From NCBI GenBank assembly GCA_031552235.1, contig JAVBMR010000001.1:50492-114491 (forward strand): a stretch of 64,000 nucleotides of DNA, written 5' to 3'. A program made the position numbers and the translations under genes. Origin of the DNA: WRDF01 sp031552235. Lineage in GTDB: Bacteria; Bacteroidota; Bacteroidia; Bacteroidales; Rikenellaceae. The notes below the pieces were generated by a model, which did no database searches, was not told the DNA's origin, and saw nothing but the letters and a program-made list of their open reading frames with translations. This document shows positions 17,763 through 26,582 of the stretch, one piece after another. Every line of letters starts with the position of its first letter. Position 1 is the stretch's first letter.

Positions 17763-19079
17763 ATGGATATGGACAATAGTCAAAATACGCGACCACACGG
17801 CGACCGGCCGAACTTCATTCCGCTGGCCGAACGCCTCCGCCCGATGAAGCTCGATGAGTATATCGGGCAGTCGCACCTTGTGGGGCCGGGAGGCGTTTTC
17901 AGGCGCTTCCTCGATACGGGTAATGTGCCTTCGTTCATATTGTGGGGGCCTCCGGGGGTGGGGAAGACTACACTTGCAAAGCTCGTGTCCAACTCGCTCG
18001 AAAGGCCGTTCTACACGCTTTCGGCAATCAATTCGGGCGTCAAGGACGTGCGCGAAGTTATAGAGCAGGCCCGCAAGCAGAAATTTTTCAACACGGCGCC
18101 GCCCTTCCTGTTCATCGACGAAATCCACCGGTTCAATAAATCGCAGCAGGACTCGCTGCTCGGCGCTGTCGAACAGGGCGTCATCACCCTGATCGGCGCG
18201 ACCACCGAGAACCCGTCGTTCGAGGTTATATCGCCGCTCTTGTCGAGATGCCAGGTGTATGTGCTGAAGGCGCTCGAAGAGCCCGAATTGCAAACCCTGC
18301 TCGACCGTGCACTAACGACAGACCTCGAACTGAAGGCCCGCAAGCCCAAAGTCGAGCAGACCAACGCTTTGTTCCGGTTCTCCGGCGGCGACGCACGCAA
18401 ACTGCTCAACATTCTCGACATACTCGCCGGGGCGACCGAGGGCGACCTCGTTATAAACGACAAAACCGTTACGGACGCGCTCCAGCAGAATATCGCGCTG
18501 TACGACAAGAATGGCGAGCAGCATTTCGACGTCATCTCGGCATTCATCAAAAGCGTGCGCGGGAGCGACCCCAACGCGGCCATATATTACCTCGCCCGGA
18601 TGCTGGCCGGCGGCGAGGAGGCCAAGTTCATCGCCCGGCGGCTCGTGATACTCGCCGCCGAGGACATCGGCCTGGCCAACCCCAATGCCATGCTGATGGC
18701 GAACGCCTGCTTCGATACGGTGCATAAGATCGGCATGCCCGAGGCGCGCATTCCGTTGGCTGAGGCGACCATATACCTCGCGACCAGCCCCAAGAGCAAT
18801 TCGGCCTACATGGCGATCAACAAGGCGATGGACTTGGTGGGCAGGGACACGACCAACCGCCCCGTGCCGCTGCATATCCGCAACGCCCCCACGAGCCTCA
18901 TGAAAGACCTCTCATACGGAAAGAATTACAAGTATGCCCACGATTTCAAGGATAACTTCGTGGAGCAGGAGTTTTTCCCGGAGGGCCTCGAAGGGACGAA
19001 ATTCTACTCCCCGGCCGACAACGCCCAGGAAAACGCCATCGCCCAGCGCATGAAAGAGCGCTGGAAAGACAAGTATTAG
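17763..19079 (+). CDS. rarA: Replication-associated recombination protein A (AAA ATPase)
   Basis: RarA (MgsA) is a clamp-loader-like AAA ATPase that acts at stalled replication forks with SSB. From 17763 the product is 438 residues, the usual size. Walker A is GPPGVGKTTLAKLVS, Walker B is FLFIDEIHRFNKSQQ, sensor 1 is TLIGATTENPSFEV, and the arginine finger region SPLLSRCQVY is present. The C-terminal tetramerisation region has YLARMLAGGEEAKFIARR. ATGs at 17718, 17754, 17763 and 17769 are possible; the promoter motif at 17743 makes the later two most likely. It is a single gene. Confidence 0.94.
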   Translation: MDMDNSQNTRPHGDRPNFIPLAERLRPMKLDEYIGQSHLVGPGGVFRRFLDTGNVPSFILWGPPGVGKTTLAKLVSNSLERPFYTLSAINSGVKDVREVIEQARKQKFFNTAPPFLFIDEIHRFNKSQQDSLLGAVEQGVITLIGATTENPSFEVISPLLSRCQVYVLKALEEPELQTLLDRALTTDLELKARKPKVEQTNALFRFSGGDARKLLNILDILAGATEGDLVINDKTVTDALQQNIALYDKNGEQHFDVISAFIKSVRGSDPNAAIYYLARMLAGGEEAKFIARRLVILAAEDIGLANPNAMLMANACFDTVHKIGMPEARIPLAEATIYLATSPKSNSAYMAINKAMDLVGRDTTNRPVPLHIRNAPTSLMKDLSYGKNYKYAHDFKDNFVEQEFFPEGLEGTKFYSPADNAQENAIAQRMKERWKDKY

Positions 19080-19112
19080 CGGCCTTTTTGCGGTAAATCC
19101 GAAGCCTTTATG

Positions 19113-19120
19113 TATCTTTG
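19113..19120 (+). promoter_or_regulatory. Putative promoter for plsY
   Basis: TATCTTTG at -7, with a TTTG at 19086-19089 upstream (spacing 23, slightly long), precedes plsY with an untranslated leader of about 75 bases. Confidence 0.5.
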
Positions 19121-19199
19121 CGGCTGGATAATAAGTGCCGGCATTTGTCGGTATGTTTATACGCCGCGTCCGGCGGACTCTAACCTAAAAGATTGACGC

Positions 19200-19835
19200 A
19201 TGGCAATCACGATATTGCTTGTTATTGTTGCTTACCTTCTTGGGTCGATACCCAGCGCCGTGTGGATCGGGAAGCGTTTCTATGGCGTAGACGTGCGCGA
19301 ACACGGCAGCAAGAACGCCGGGGCTACCAATACTTTGCGTGTGCTGGGCCGGAAGGCCGCCATACCTGTGCTGCTGCTCGATATGGCGAAAGGCTTCGCC
19401 GCGGTGTCGCTCTACCACCTGTCGCCATACAAAGACACAGGTTTCGAGTTCTGGTTACAGCTTATTCTTCTGGTGGCTGTGGTCGCAGGTCATATTTTCC
19501 CCATATTCGCTAAATTCAAGGGCGGAAAGGGCGTTGCGACAATAGCGGGCGCCGTACTCGCAATATATCCGTTGGCGGTTTTGCTCTGCCTGGCGACCTT
19601 TATCGTAGTATTGGCTATATCTCATTACGTGTCGGTCAGTTCAATGACGGCCGGGATAATGTTCCCGCTATACCTCGTGTTCGTTTTCAAGGAAACCTAC
19701 CTGCCGCTCATTATCTTCGCGTGCCTTGTCGCCGTCGCCCTCGTCATCACCCACCGGCGCAACATAAAACGCCTGGTCGGCGGTACGGAATCGAAGATCT
19801 ATCTCTGTAAGTCCAAGGCGCGTTCCGAGGACTGA
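19200..19835 (+). CDS. plsY: Acyl-phosphate:glycerol-3-phosphate acyltransferase
   Basis: PlsY transfers an acyl group from acyl-phosphate to the sn-1 position of glycerol 3-phosphate, the first membrane step of phospholipid synthesis. The 211-residue integral membrane protein has the family motifs LLGSIPSAVWIGK, GSKNAGATNTLRVLG and IFAKFKGGKGVATIAGA, which form the phosphate- and glycerol-binding sites. About seven hydrophobic segments can be seen. Length is normal. It stands alone; plsX is not in the window. Confidence 0.93.
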   Translation: MAITILLVIVAYLLGSIPSAVWIGKRFYGVDVREHGSKNAGATNTLRVLGRKAAIPVLLLDMAKGFAAVSLYHLSPYKDTGFEFWLQLILLVAVVAGHIFPIFAKFKGGKGVATIAGAVLAIYPLAVLLCLATFIVVLAISHYVSVSSMTAGIMFPLYLVFVFKETYLPLIIFACLVAVALVITHRRNIKRLVGGTESKIYLCKSKARSED

Positions 19836-20018
19836 TTCCACTTCCACCGTAAGCCCGATTCGCCCCGCCACCGATCGGCGGCATAGTATTTGCAATGCTT
19901 TATATTCAGATTTGGACTTAGTATTTTTAATCAGGATATGTTATTGATTGTTAATTGCATAGTTGTTGTATTATTGATTTCGGAAGTGTAATATCAGGCT
20001 ATTTATTCTGATTATTCA

Positions 20019-20026
20019 TATCTTTG
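20019..20026 (+). promoter_or_regulatory. Putative -7 promoter motif for the acyl-CoA ligase
   Basis: TATCTTTG lies 72 bases before the ligase ATG, in an AT-rich gene-free stretch (19836-20098) where I see nothing else. Confidence 0.45.
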
Positions 20027-20098
20027 ACATGCAATCTCATGGACTGTACCATGACGGCATGCCGGGCGTTTAATAATGATTATTTAATTATATAAATA

Positions 20099-21763
20099 AT
20101 GTTGGAGCAAAATCTTATCAGGATGTACGAACGCAGTTTCCGTGAAAACCGGGAGCTGCCGGCGCTGACCGATTATTTTAAGAAAGACGAGGTTTTTTCC
20201 TATCTCGATATGGCCAGGGAGATAGCCAAACTCCACATGCTGTTCGAGGACCAGGGCATAAAACCGGGGGATAAAATATCGCTCGTGGGGCGCAACAATA
20301 CACGCTGGTGCATGGCATATATAGCCGTGATAACCTACGGGGCCGTTATGGTGCCGATACTCCAGGATTTTCCCGCCAACGACATCCACCACATAATAAA
20401 CCACTCGGACTCGAAACTGCTCTTTTGCGGCGAACGCCACTGGGACGCCGTGGAAACCGACCAGATCGAACAGGTGATGGCCGTCATAAGCCTTGTAGAC
20501 TACTCGTGCCTGTTCGACCGCACCGAAGATAAATCGGTGGAGGCTTTCCAGAAAAATATCGGAGAGAATTTCAAAAAACGTTATCCCGAAGGGTTCAAGC
20601 CCCAGGATATCAAATACCACGACGTTAAGAACGACGATCTGGTGGTGCTTAACTACACCTCGGGGACGACAGGTTTCAGCAAAGGCGTGATGCTGACCTG
20701 CAATAACTTCACGGGTAACGTGCAGTTTTGTATAGACCTGGGGATCAGGCTGAAACATGACCGCGTATTGGCCTTCCTGCCGTTGGCGCATGTTTACGGA
20801 TGCACGATCGATTTCCTGCTTTCGTTGGCCGTTGGGGCGCATATCACTCTGCTGGGTAAAACCCCGTCGCCCAAACTGCTGATCGAGGCGATGCAGGCCG
20901 TAAAGCCGCAGATGGTGTGCTGTGTGCCGCTCATCCTCGAAAAGATATGCCGCAAACAAATATTCCCCATGCTCGGCAAAGGCTTCATGCGTTTCGCGCT
21001 TCAGATCCCGCTGCTCGACACGAGGATATACGGCAAGATACGCCAGGGGCTTATCGACACTTTTGGTGGCGAGATACGCCAATTCATCGTGGGCGGAGCG
21101 CCGTTCAACTACGAGGTCGAGGAGTTCCTGCTCAAGATAAAATTCCCGGTAACGGTGGGTTACGGTATGACTGAATGCGCTCCGCTTATCAGCTACGCGC
21201 ATTGGTACAACTTCAAACCGACCTCATGCGGACAGGTGCTGCACGGTTACATGGAGGTCAAAATAGACTCGCCAGACCCGTACACCATCCCCGGCGAGAT
21301 AATCGTGAGGGGCGAAAACGTGATGAAAGGGTACTACAAGAACCAGGCGGCTACCGACGACGTGATCGAAAAGGACGGCTGGCTCCATACGGGCGACATG
21401 GGGACTGTCGACCCGGACGGTACGATATATATCCGCGGCCGCAGCAAGAGCATGATCCTGGGAGCGAACGGTCAGAACATATACCCCGAAGAGATCGAGG
21501 CAAAGCTCAACAACCTCTATTGCGTCATGGAGTCGCTCGTACTGGAGCGCGACGGCAAACTGGTGGCGTTGGTCTATCCCGATTACGAGCGTGCCGACGC
21601 GGACAATGTCAACGGCGGCCTTGGGGATGTTATGAAAAAGAACCTCGAAGAGCTGAATACCATCGTGGCACCCTATGAGAAGGTATCGGATATAGTGCTC
21701 TATCCCAACGAGTTCGAGAAAACTCCGAAGAAGAGTATCAAGCGCTATTTATATAATGTGTAG
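20099..21763 (+). CDS. Long-chain acyl-CoA synthetase (AMP-forming)
   Basis: This 554-residue enzyme of the ANL superfamily activates a carboxylate, most likely a fatty acid, to acyl-AMP and then acyl-CoA. The P-loop-like motif is NYTSGTTGFSKGVML, the A5 motif TVGYGMTECAPLIS, the A7 motif WLHTGDMGTVDPDG, and the C-terminal hinge and domain include GANGQNIYPEEIEAKLN, with a Lys-rich end (KTPKKSIKRYLY) holding the expected catalytic Lys. It is shorter than eukaryotic-type long-chain ligases but near bacterial ones. The substrate is inferred from overall similarity. It is a single gene with its own terminator. Confidence 0.86.
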   Translation: MLEQNLIRMYERSFRENRELPALTDYFKKDEVFSYLDMAREIAKLHMLFEDQGIKPGDKISLVGRNNTRWCMAYIAVITYGAVMVPILQDFPANDIHHIINHSDSKLLFCGERHWDAVETDQIEQVMAVISLVDYSCLFDRTEDKSVEAFQKNIGENFKKRYPEGFKPQDIKYHDVKNDDLVVLNYTSGTTGFSKGVMLTCNNFTGNVQFCIDLGIRLKHDRVLAFLPLAHVYGCTIDFLLSLAVGAHITLLGKTPSPKLLIEAMQAVKPQMVCCVPLILEKICRKQIFPMLGKGFMRFALQIPLLDTRIYGKIRQGLIDTFGGEIRQFIVGGAPFNYEVEEFLLKIKFPVTVGYGMTECAPLISYAHWYNFKPTSCGQVLHGYMEVKIDSPDPYTIPGEIIVRGENVMKGYYKNQAATDDVIEKDGWLHTGDMGTVDPDGTIYIRGRSKSMILGANGQNIYPEEIEAKLNNLYCVMESLVLERDGKLVALVYPDYERADADNVNGGLGDVMKKNLEELNTIVAPYEKVSDIVLYPNEFEKTPKKSIKRYLYNV

Positions 21764-21786
21764 GCAGTGGCACTGTGCTTTAAAGT

Positions 21787-21815
21787 AAAAGGGGAGGCTT
21801 ATGCTTCCTTTTTTA
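21787..21815 (+). terminator. Likely terminator after the acyl-CoA ligase
   Basis: An imperfect stem AAAGGGGAGGC / GCTTCCTTTTT with a short TTAT loop and a T-rich end lies 24 bases after the stop. Three G-U pairs weaken it. Confidence 0.6.
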
Positions 21816-21867
21816 TTATGCTTATCTGCAAAATATACCTGGCACGGCAAGTCGTGCGAATTATACA

Positions 21868-21966
21868 GGCCGCGCGTAGAGCGCGGCCGCATGGACGGAG
21901 TGTTGGGAGGCTTGCCGCAGGCAAGCCTTGCAGCATGCCGCCGCCCCAATGCGGCAGGCTGCAACA
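21868..21966. repeat. GC-rich hairpin repeat (family B)
   Basis: GGCCGCGC-GTAGA-GCGCGGCC and GGCTTGCC-GCA-GGCAAGCC hairpins match the copy at 9237-9294 almost base for base, including the spacer GGGA before the second stem. It fills the space between convergent genes. Confidence 0.65.
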
Positions 21967-22035
21967 TTCGTTTTGCCAACCGCTGGCAGCAAACGCTATG
22001 ATATAGGATGTTTTGCGGCTTTCAGTACTTCCGCC

Positions 22036-22075
22036 TGTCCGGTTCTCCGGTTTTCCGGCTGTCCGGCCTTCCGGT
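22036..22075. repeat. Five-copy octamer tandem repeat
   Basis: Five consecutive 8-base units occur (TGTCCGGT, TCTCCGGT, TTTCCGGC, TGTCCGGC, CTTCCGGT), sharing TCCGG at fixed spacing; a sixth diverged unit may precede them. The last base touches the stop codon of the GT2 gene on the other strand. Confidence 0.7.
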
Positions 22076-23133
22076 TACAGGTAGTGCATCCCCGGGATTT
22101 TGGTTTCCCTGCGGGTTGCCATGATCCTGCTGATGTTGGCGACTGCTTTTGCCACGTTGGCCAGGGGCCTCAAAGACTTGTATTCTTTAGCCTGCATGAA
22201 AGAACTCTTCAATATTATTTTGAAAGCATTCCTCAGCGCGGTGTATCCGCTCCTGGTTATATCGCAGGCTATGTGTAGGAATATGGCGTTGTACGTCATG
22301 AAGATAACCTTGTTGAGGCTTGTGTCCGCAGGCCTGTCGGCCCGGTCGTGGACAGCCATAACGGCAGGGCATATACCGGTTTCCAGACCGTGGAACAGGA
22401 GCCTGTCGATGAAGTTGTAATCTTCGCCGTAGTGTGTGAAGATCGGGGCGAACCCGCCTATGCGTCTGACGGCGTCCGCCGAAACCAGCCAATGGGCGGC
22501 CATTACTTTCCGCACCGTATATATGTCTTTCGGTGGCTTGCCCGACGATACGTCGCTCTTGTAGCCCGGACACTTCGCTTCGTCGCAGCACCAGTCGAAG
22601 TTTTTGTCCGGCGTTACCAAATCAGCCTGCATCTGCATGGGGCTTAGAATACCGTATTCGGGATGTTTCGATTGGAGTTCCGCCATCATGAAAATATCCG
22701 CGGGATCTATCCATGCGTCCTGGTTGAGCAGGTAGGCGTAGTCGCACCCGGCATCGAGGGCATGCCTGAGGCCGATGTTGTTCGCACGGCCAAACCCCAG
22801 GTTTTCGCCCGGTTCAATGAGTTTTACGTCCGGCCATTTTTGGCGGATGATGTCCGGCGTCCCGTCCGAGGAATTGTTGTCTATCACCACGACCTCCAGC
22901 CGCCTGTCCGTGTAAATGCCCGAACCCTGCGGTCCCCCTGAATTTTGTGGCCCGTGGCGATCCGACCCATCCGCGCCTTGCAATCCGTGGCCGAGCAGCC
23001 CGCCGATGCATTTGTCAAGCCATTGCCGCCCGTTATATGTTACCACAATGACGCATACGCGCTGTGCAACCGCGGCGGTTGGCCTGGGCACTACCTGTTG
23101 AGGCATGGGCGGCGATACGGCGTCGGATGACAT
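22075..23133 (-). CDS. GT2 glycosyltransferase
   Basis: This 352-residue GT-A fold glycosyltransferase resembles the rhamnosyl or galactofuranosyl-type family 2 enzymes. The N-terminal nucleotide-binding strand is VCVIVVTYNGRQWLDKC, VVIDNNSSDGTPDII marks the donor site, NLGFGRANNIGL follows, and YLLNQDAWIDP holds the metal-binding acidic motif in the variant DAW form. HYGEDYNFIDRLL supplies the catalytic-base region. Compared with relatives, an extra Gly/Ser/Asp-rich stretch of roughly 25 residues sits between LLGHGLQ and RRLEVVVIDN. It begins 12 bases after secA, so it may share the secA transcript. Confidence 0.85.
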   Translation of the reverse strand: MSSDAVSPPMPQQVVPRPTAAVAQRVCVIVVTYNGRQWLDKCIGGLLGHGLQGADGSDRHGPQNSGGPQGSGIYTDRRLEVVVIDNNSSDGTPDIIRQKWPDVKLIEPGENLGFGRANNIGLRHALDAGCDYAYLLNQDAWIDPADIFMMAELQSKHPEYGILSPMQMQADLVTPDKNFDWCCDEAKCPGYKSDVSSGKPPKDIYTVRKVMAAHWLVSADAVRRIGGFAPIFTHYGEDYNFIDRLLFHGLETGICPAVMAVHDRADRPADTSLNKVIFMTYNAIFLHIACDITRSGYTALRNAFKIILKSSFMQAKEYKSLRPLANVAKAVANISRIMATRRETKIPGMHYL

Positions 23134-23145
23134 AATCCGGTCGGT

Positions 23146-26100
23146 TTATGCCCCTTGGCCGTGGCATTGTTTGTATTTCTTGCCGCTTCCGCAGGGGCAG
23201 AGGTCGTTGCGTCCTACCTTCGGCTGTGCCTGAGCAGGGGCTGGGCGTCCTCGGTCGGCGGCGCCGGCGTTGCGTGCGGCCTCCATACGCGATTCCTGCA
23301 ATTTGCTCATGTCGGTCTTGGGCTTCTGCTCCCTCTGGCGGGTCATTTCCTCGTCGGCAGGGGCGTTGCGCATGGGGATGAATCCCTTGTTGAGTACGGC
23401 GAGTACTTCGCGGTTGACCTTGTCGAGCATCTTGCTGAACAGTTCGAAAGATTCGAATTTGTAGACCAGCAGCGGATCTTTCTGTTCGTATGTGGCGTTC
23501 TGCACGCTCTGGCGCAGGTCGTCCATTTCGCGCAGGTGTTCGCGCCAGTTGTCATCTATTGTCGTGAGCATCACGATTTTGCTGAATACCTTATAGATCT
23601 CGGTGCAGTTCGTTTCCGAGCATTTCTTCAGTTCCACAGGTACGTTGTATCCGAGTTTGCCGTCCGTGATCGGGATGTAGATGTTCTCGTACTGGCCGCC
23701 CTGCTCCTTGTATATCCTGTCGATGGTGGGTTTGGCAGTTGCGGCAACCTGCTGTGCGCGGCGTTTGTAGGCCTCGCGCAGGTCGTCGGCGATTGCGTCC
23801 ACAAACTCGTGCTTATGTTTCTTCATTTGGTCGAACTGCTCCTCGGTAAACGACGGCTGTATGGCCGCTATACGGATGAGTTCCAGTGACATATCTTCGA
23901 AACTGTCATCGATATAATCGTTGGCGAACGACTCGGCGAAGTCCATCACTATATTATTAAGGTCTATCTCGACGCGCTCGCCGTAGAGTGCGTGGCGGCG
24001 GCGGGTGTAGATTACCTCCCTCTGCGAGTTCATCACGTCGTCGTATTCGAGCAAGCGCTTGCGGATACCGAAGTTGTTTTCTTCCACCTTCTTCTGGGCG
24101 CGTTCGATGGCCTTCGACATCATGCCGGCCTGGATAGATTCGCCCTCTTTGATACCCATGCGGTCCATCATGCTCGAAATGCGTTCCGAACCGAAGAGGC
24201 GCATAAGGTCGTCTTCGAGCGACACGAAGAACTGCGAAGAACCGGGGTCGCCCTGGCGTCCGGCACGGCCGCGCAACTGGCGGTCGACACGGCGCGATTC
24301 GTGGCGCTCGGTACCGATGATTGCAAGACCGCCGGCCGTTTTCACTTCGGCCGAGAGCTTAATGTCGGTACCGCGGCCGGCCATGTTGGTCGCGATGGTA
24401 ACCTGTCCGGCGCGTCCCGCTTCGGCAACTACCTGAGCTTCAAGCTGGTGCTGCTTGGCGTTGAGGACGTTGTGCTTTATGCCTTTGAGTTTGAGCATGC
24501 GGCTCAAAAGCTCCGAGATTTCGACCGACGTCGTACCCACGAGTACCGGGCGGCCCTTGCCTACGAGAACTTCGATCTCGTCGATAACTGCGGAGTACTT
24601 CTCACGCTTGGTTTTGTATATCAGGTCGTTGCGGTCGTCGCGGACGATGGGCCTGTTGGTCGGGATGACTACGACGTCCAGTTTGTAGATGCTCCAGAAC
24701 TCGCTCGCTTCGGTTTCGGCCGTACCGGTCATACCGGCGAGCTTGTGATACATGCGGAAGTAATTCTGCAACGTCACGGTGGCGAAAGTCTGCGTGGCCG
24801 CTTCGACTTTCACGCGCTCCTTGGCCTCGATGGCCTGGTGCAGGCCGTCAGAGTAGCGGCGGCCGTCCATGATACGCCCCGTCTGTTCATCTACAATCAA
24901 CACCTTGTTGTCTATAACCACGTACTCCACGTCCTTCTCGAACATGCTGTAGGCTTTAAGAAGCTGATTTACAGTATGTACGCGCTCGGTCTTAATGGCA
25001 TAGTCGTTGATGACGGCGTCTTTTTTCGCAGCCTTTTCTTCGGTGCTTTCTTCCGATTTTTCGAGTTCGGCGACCATCGCCCCGATGTCGGGAAGCACGA
25101 AGAATCCGTCTTCGCCGAAACTTCCGGAAAGGGCTTCGTGGCCTTTGTCGGTAAGTTCCACCGAGTTCATTTTCTCGTCTATGACGAAGAACAGCGGGTC
25201 CGTGATCTCGGGCATGCGGCGGTTGTTGTCCTGCATGTAGGTGTTCTCGGTCTTCTGCATCAGGGTTTTAACGCCCGGTTCGCTCAGGAATTTGATGAGC
25301 GGCTTGTATTTCGGGAAGCCTTTGTGCGCGCGGTAAAGCAGTATGCCGCCTTCGTCGTTCTTGTTTTCGCCGATCAGTTTGCGTGCGTCGGACAAAAGCT
25401 GCGTCACGAGGTTGCGCTGGAGGTTGAAAAGTTGCTCGATAGCCGGGCGGTACTGCTCGAACATCTGGTCGTCGCCTTTAGGGACGGGGCCGGAGATGAT
25501 GAGCGGCGTACGCGCGTCGTCGATCAACACCGAGTCGACCTCATCGACGATTGCGAAGTGGTGCTTGCGCTGCACGAGGTCGTCCTTCGAGATCGACATG
25601 TTGTCGCGCAGGTAGTCGAAGCCGAATTCGTTGTTCGTACCGAACGTGATGTCGGAGTTGTATGCTTTGCGGCGGGCTTCGGTGTTGGGCTGGTGCTTGT
25701 CGATGCAGTCCACCGAGAGTCCGTGGAACATATACATCGGGCCCATCCACTCAGAGTCGCGGCGTGCGAGGTAGTCGTTGACAGTTACAACGTGTACGCC
25801 CTTGCCTGCCAATGCGTTAAGGAACACAGGCAGGGTCGCCACAAGCGTCTTGCCTTCCCCGGTGGCCATTTCGGCGATCTTGCCTTTGTGCAGAACGGCG
25901 CCGCCAAACAGCTGTACGTCGTAATGTACCATATCCCACGTCACGAGGTTGCCCCCGGCGGTCCAGCTGTTGCTGAACAGCGCCTTGTCGCCCTCGATGG
26001 TCACGAAGTCTTTGGTCGTGGCAAGGTCGCGGTCGAAAGCCGTGGCGGTCACTTCGATAGTTTCGTTCTCCTTGAAGCGGCGTGCCGTGTCCTTCATTAT

Positions 26101-26445
26101 GGCGAACGCCTCGGGGAGTATCTCGTCGAGTTTCTTCTCGATGTCCTCGTCTATCTTTTCTTTTAGTTTGTCGATCTCCTTCGAAATGCGCTCTTTTTCG
26201 TCGAGCGATATTTCGGGGAGTTCCAGCTCTACCTTCAGTTCCGTTATGCGGTTTTCGTCGGCCGCGATGGCGTCCGCTATGCTTTGGCGCAGGGCCTGGG
26301 CACGTTCGCGCAATCCGTCGTTGGTCAGCTTTTCTATTTGAGGGTAGACTTCTTTGACCCTGTTCACGTAAGGCTCTATCTCCTTGCGGTCTTTGTCGCT
26401 CTTCGTCCCGAAGAACAACTTCAATAATCCTGATACTATATCCAT
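23146..26445 (-). CDS. secA: Preprotein translocase ATPase SecA
   Basis: SecA drives secretion of unfolded preproteins through SecYEG. The 1099-residue protein is longer than the E. coli form, as usual for Bacteroidota, because of a charged coiled-coil insertion near residues 65-110. Visible motifs are Walker A MATGEGKTLVATLPVFL, DYLARRDSEWMG, the DEAD-type Walker B VDEVDSVLIDDARTPLIISG, NMAGRGTDIKL and the HRQ-like RQLRGRAGRQGDPGSSQF. The C-terminus ends in the zinc-binding SEC-C motif CPCGSGKKYKQCH, which binds SecB or ribosomes. It is probably co-transcribed with the GT2 gene downstream. Confidence 0.97.
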   Translation of the reverse strand: MDIVSGLLKLFFGTKSDKDRKEIEPYVNRVKEVYPQIEKLTNDGLRERAQALRQSIADAIAADENRITELKVELELPEISLDEKERISKEIDKLKEKIDEDIEKKLDEILPEAFAIMKDTARRFKENETIEVTATAFDRDLATTKDFVTIEGDKALFSNSWTAGGNLVTWDMVHYDVQLFGGAVLHKGKIAEMATGEGKTLVATLPVFLNALAGKGVHVVTVNDYLARRDSEWMGPMYMFHGLSVDCIDKHQPNTEARRKAYNSDITFGTNNEFGFDYLRDNMSISKDDLVQRKHHFAIVDEVDSVLIDDARTPLIISGPVPKGDDQMFEQYRPAIEQLFNLQRNLVTQLLSDARKLIGENKNDEGGILLYRAHKGFPKYKPLIKFLSEPGVKTLMQKTENTYMQDNNRRMPEITDPLFFVIDEKMNSVELTDKGHEALSGSFGEDGFFVLPDIGAMVAELEKSEESTEEKAAKKDAVINDYAIKTERVHTVNQLLKAYSMFEKDVEYVVIDNKVLIVDEQTGRIMDGRRYSDGLHQAIEAKERVKVEAATQTFATVTLQNYFRMYHKLAGMTGTAETEASEFWSIYKLDVVVIPTNRPIVRDDRNDLIYKTKREKYSAVIDEIEVLVGKGRPVLVGTTSVEISELLSRMLKLKGIKHNVLNAKQHQLEAQVVAEAGRAGQVTIATNMAGRGTDIKLSAEVKTAGGLAIIGTERHESRRVDRQLRGRAGRQGDPGSSQFFVSLEDDLMRLFGSERISSMMDRMGIKEGESIQAGMMSKAIERAQKKVEENNFGIRKRLLEYDDVMNSQREVIYTRRRHALYGERVEIDLNNIVMDFAESFANDYIDDSFEDMSLELIRIAAIQPSFTEEQFDQMKKHKHEFVDAIADDLREAYKRRAQQVAATAKPTIDRIYKEQGGQYENIYIPITDGKLGYNVPVELKKCSETNCTEIYKVFSKIVMLTTIDDNWREHLREMDDLRQSVQNATYEQKDPLLVYKFESFELFSKMLDKVNREVLAVLNKGFIPMRNAPADEEMTRQREQKPKTDMSKLQESRMEAARNAGAADRGRPAPAQAQPKVGRNDLCPCGSGKKYKQCHGQGA

Positions 26446-26582
26446 TGTGTCGTATTTTCAAGTGTTATTTTACAGAACCCGTAAAAGTAGTAAAATTCGG
26501 GCAAACCATGAAGGGATTGCCCGAATAATTGATTTTAAATTGAGATATGGGGAGAAAATGCGATTTTTACCTCGAAACCCGG

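Noticed and set aside
23992..26166. A 724-residue open frame on the plus strand
   Set aside because: It is antisense to secA, whose product is fully recognisable. In GC-rich DNA, codon bias opens long antisense frames; the translation shows no family motifs and an unusual excess of His, Val and Arg.
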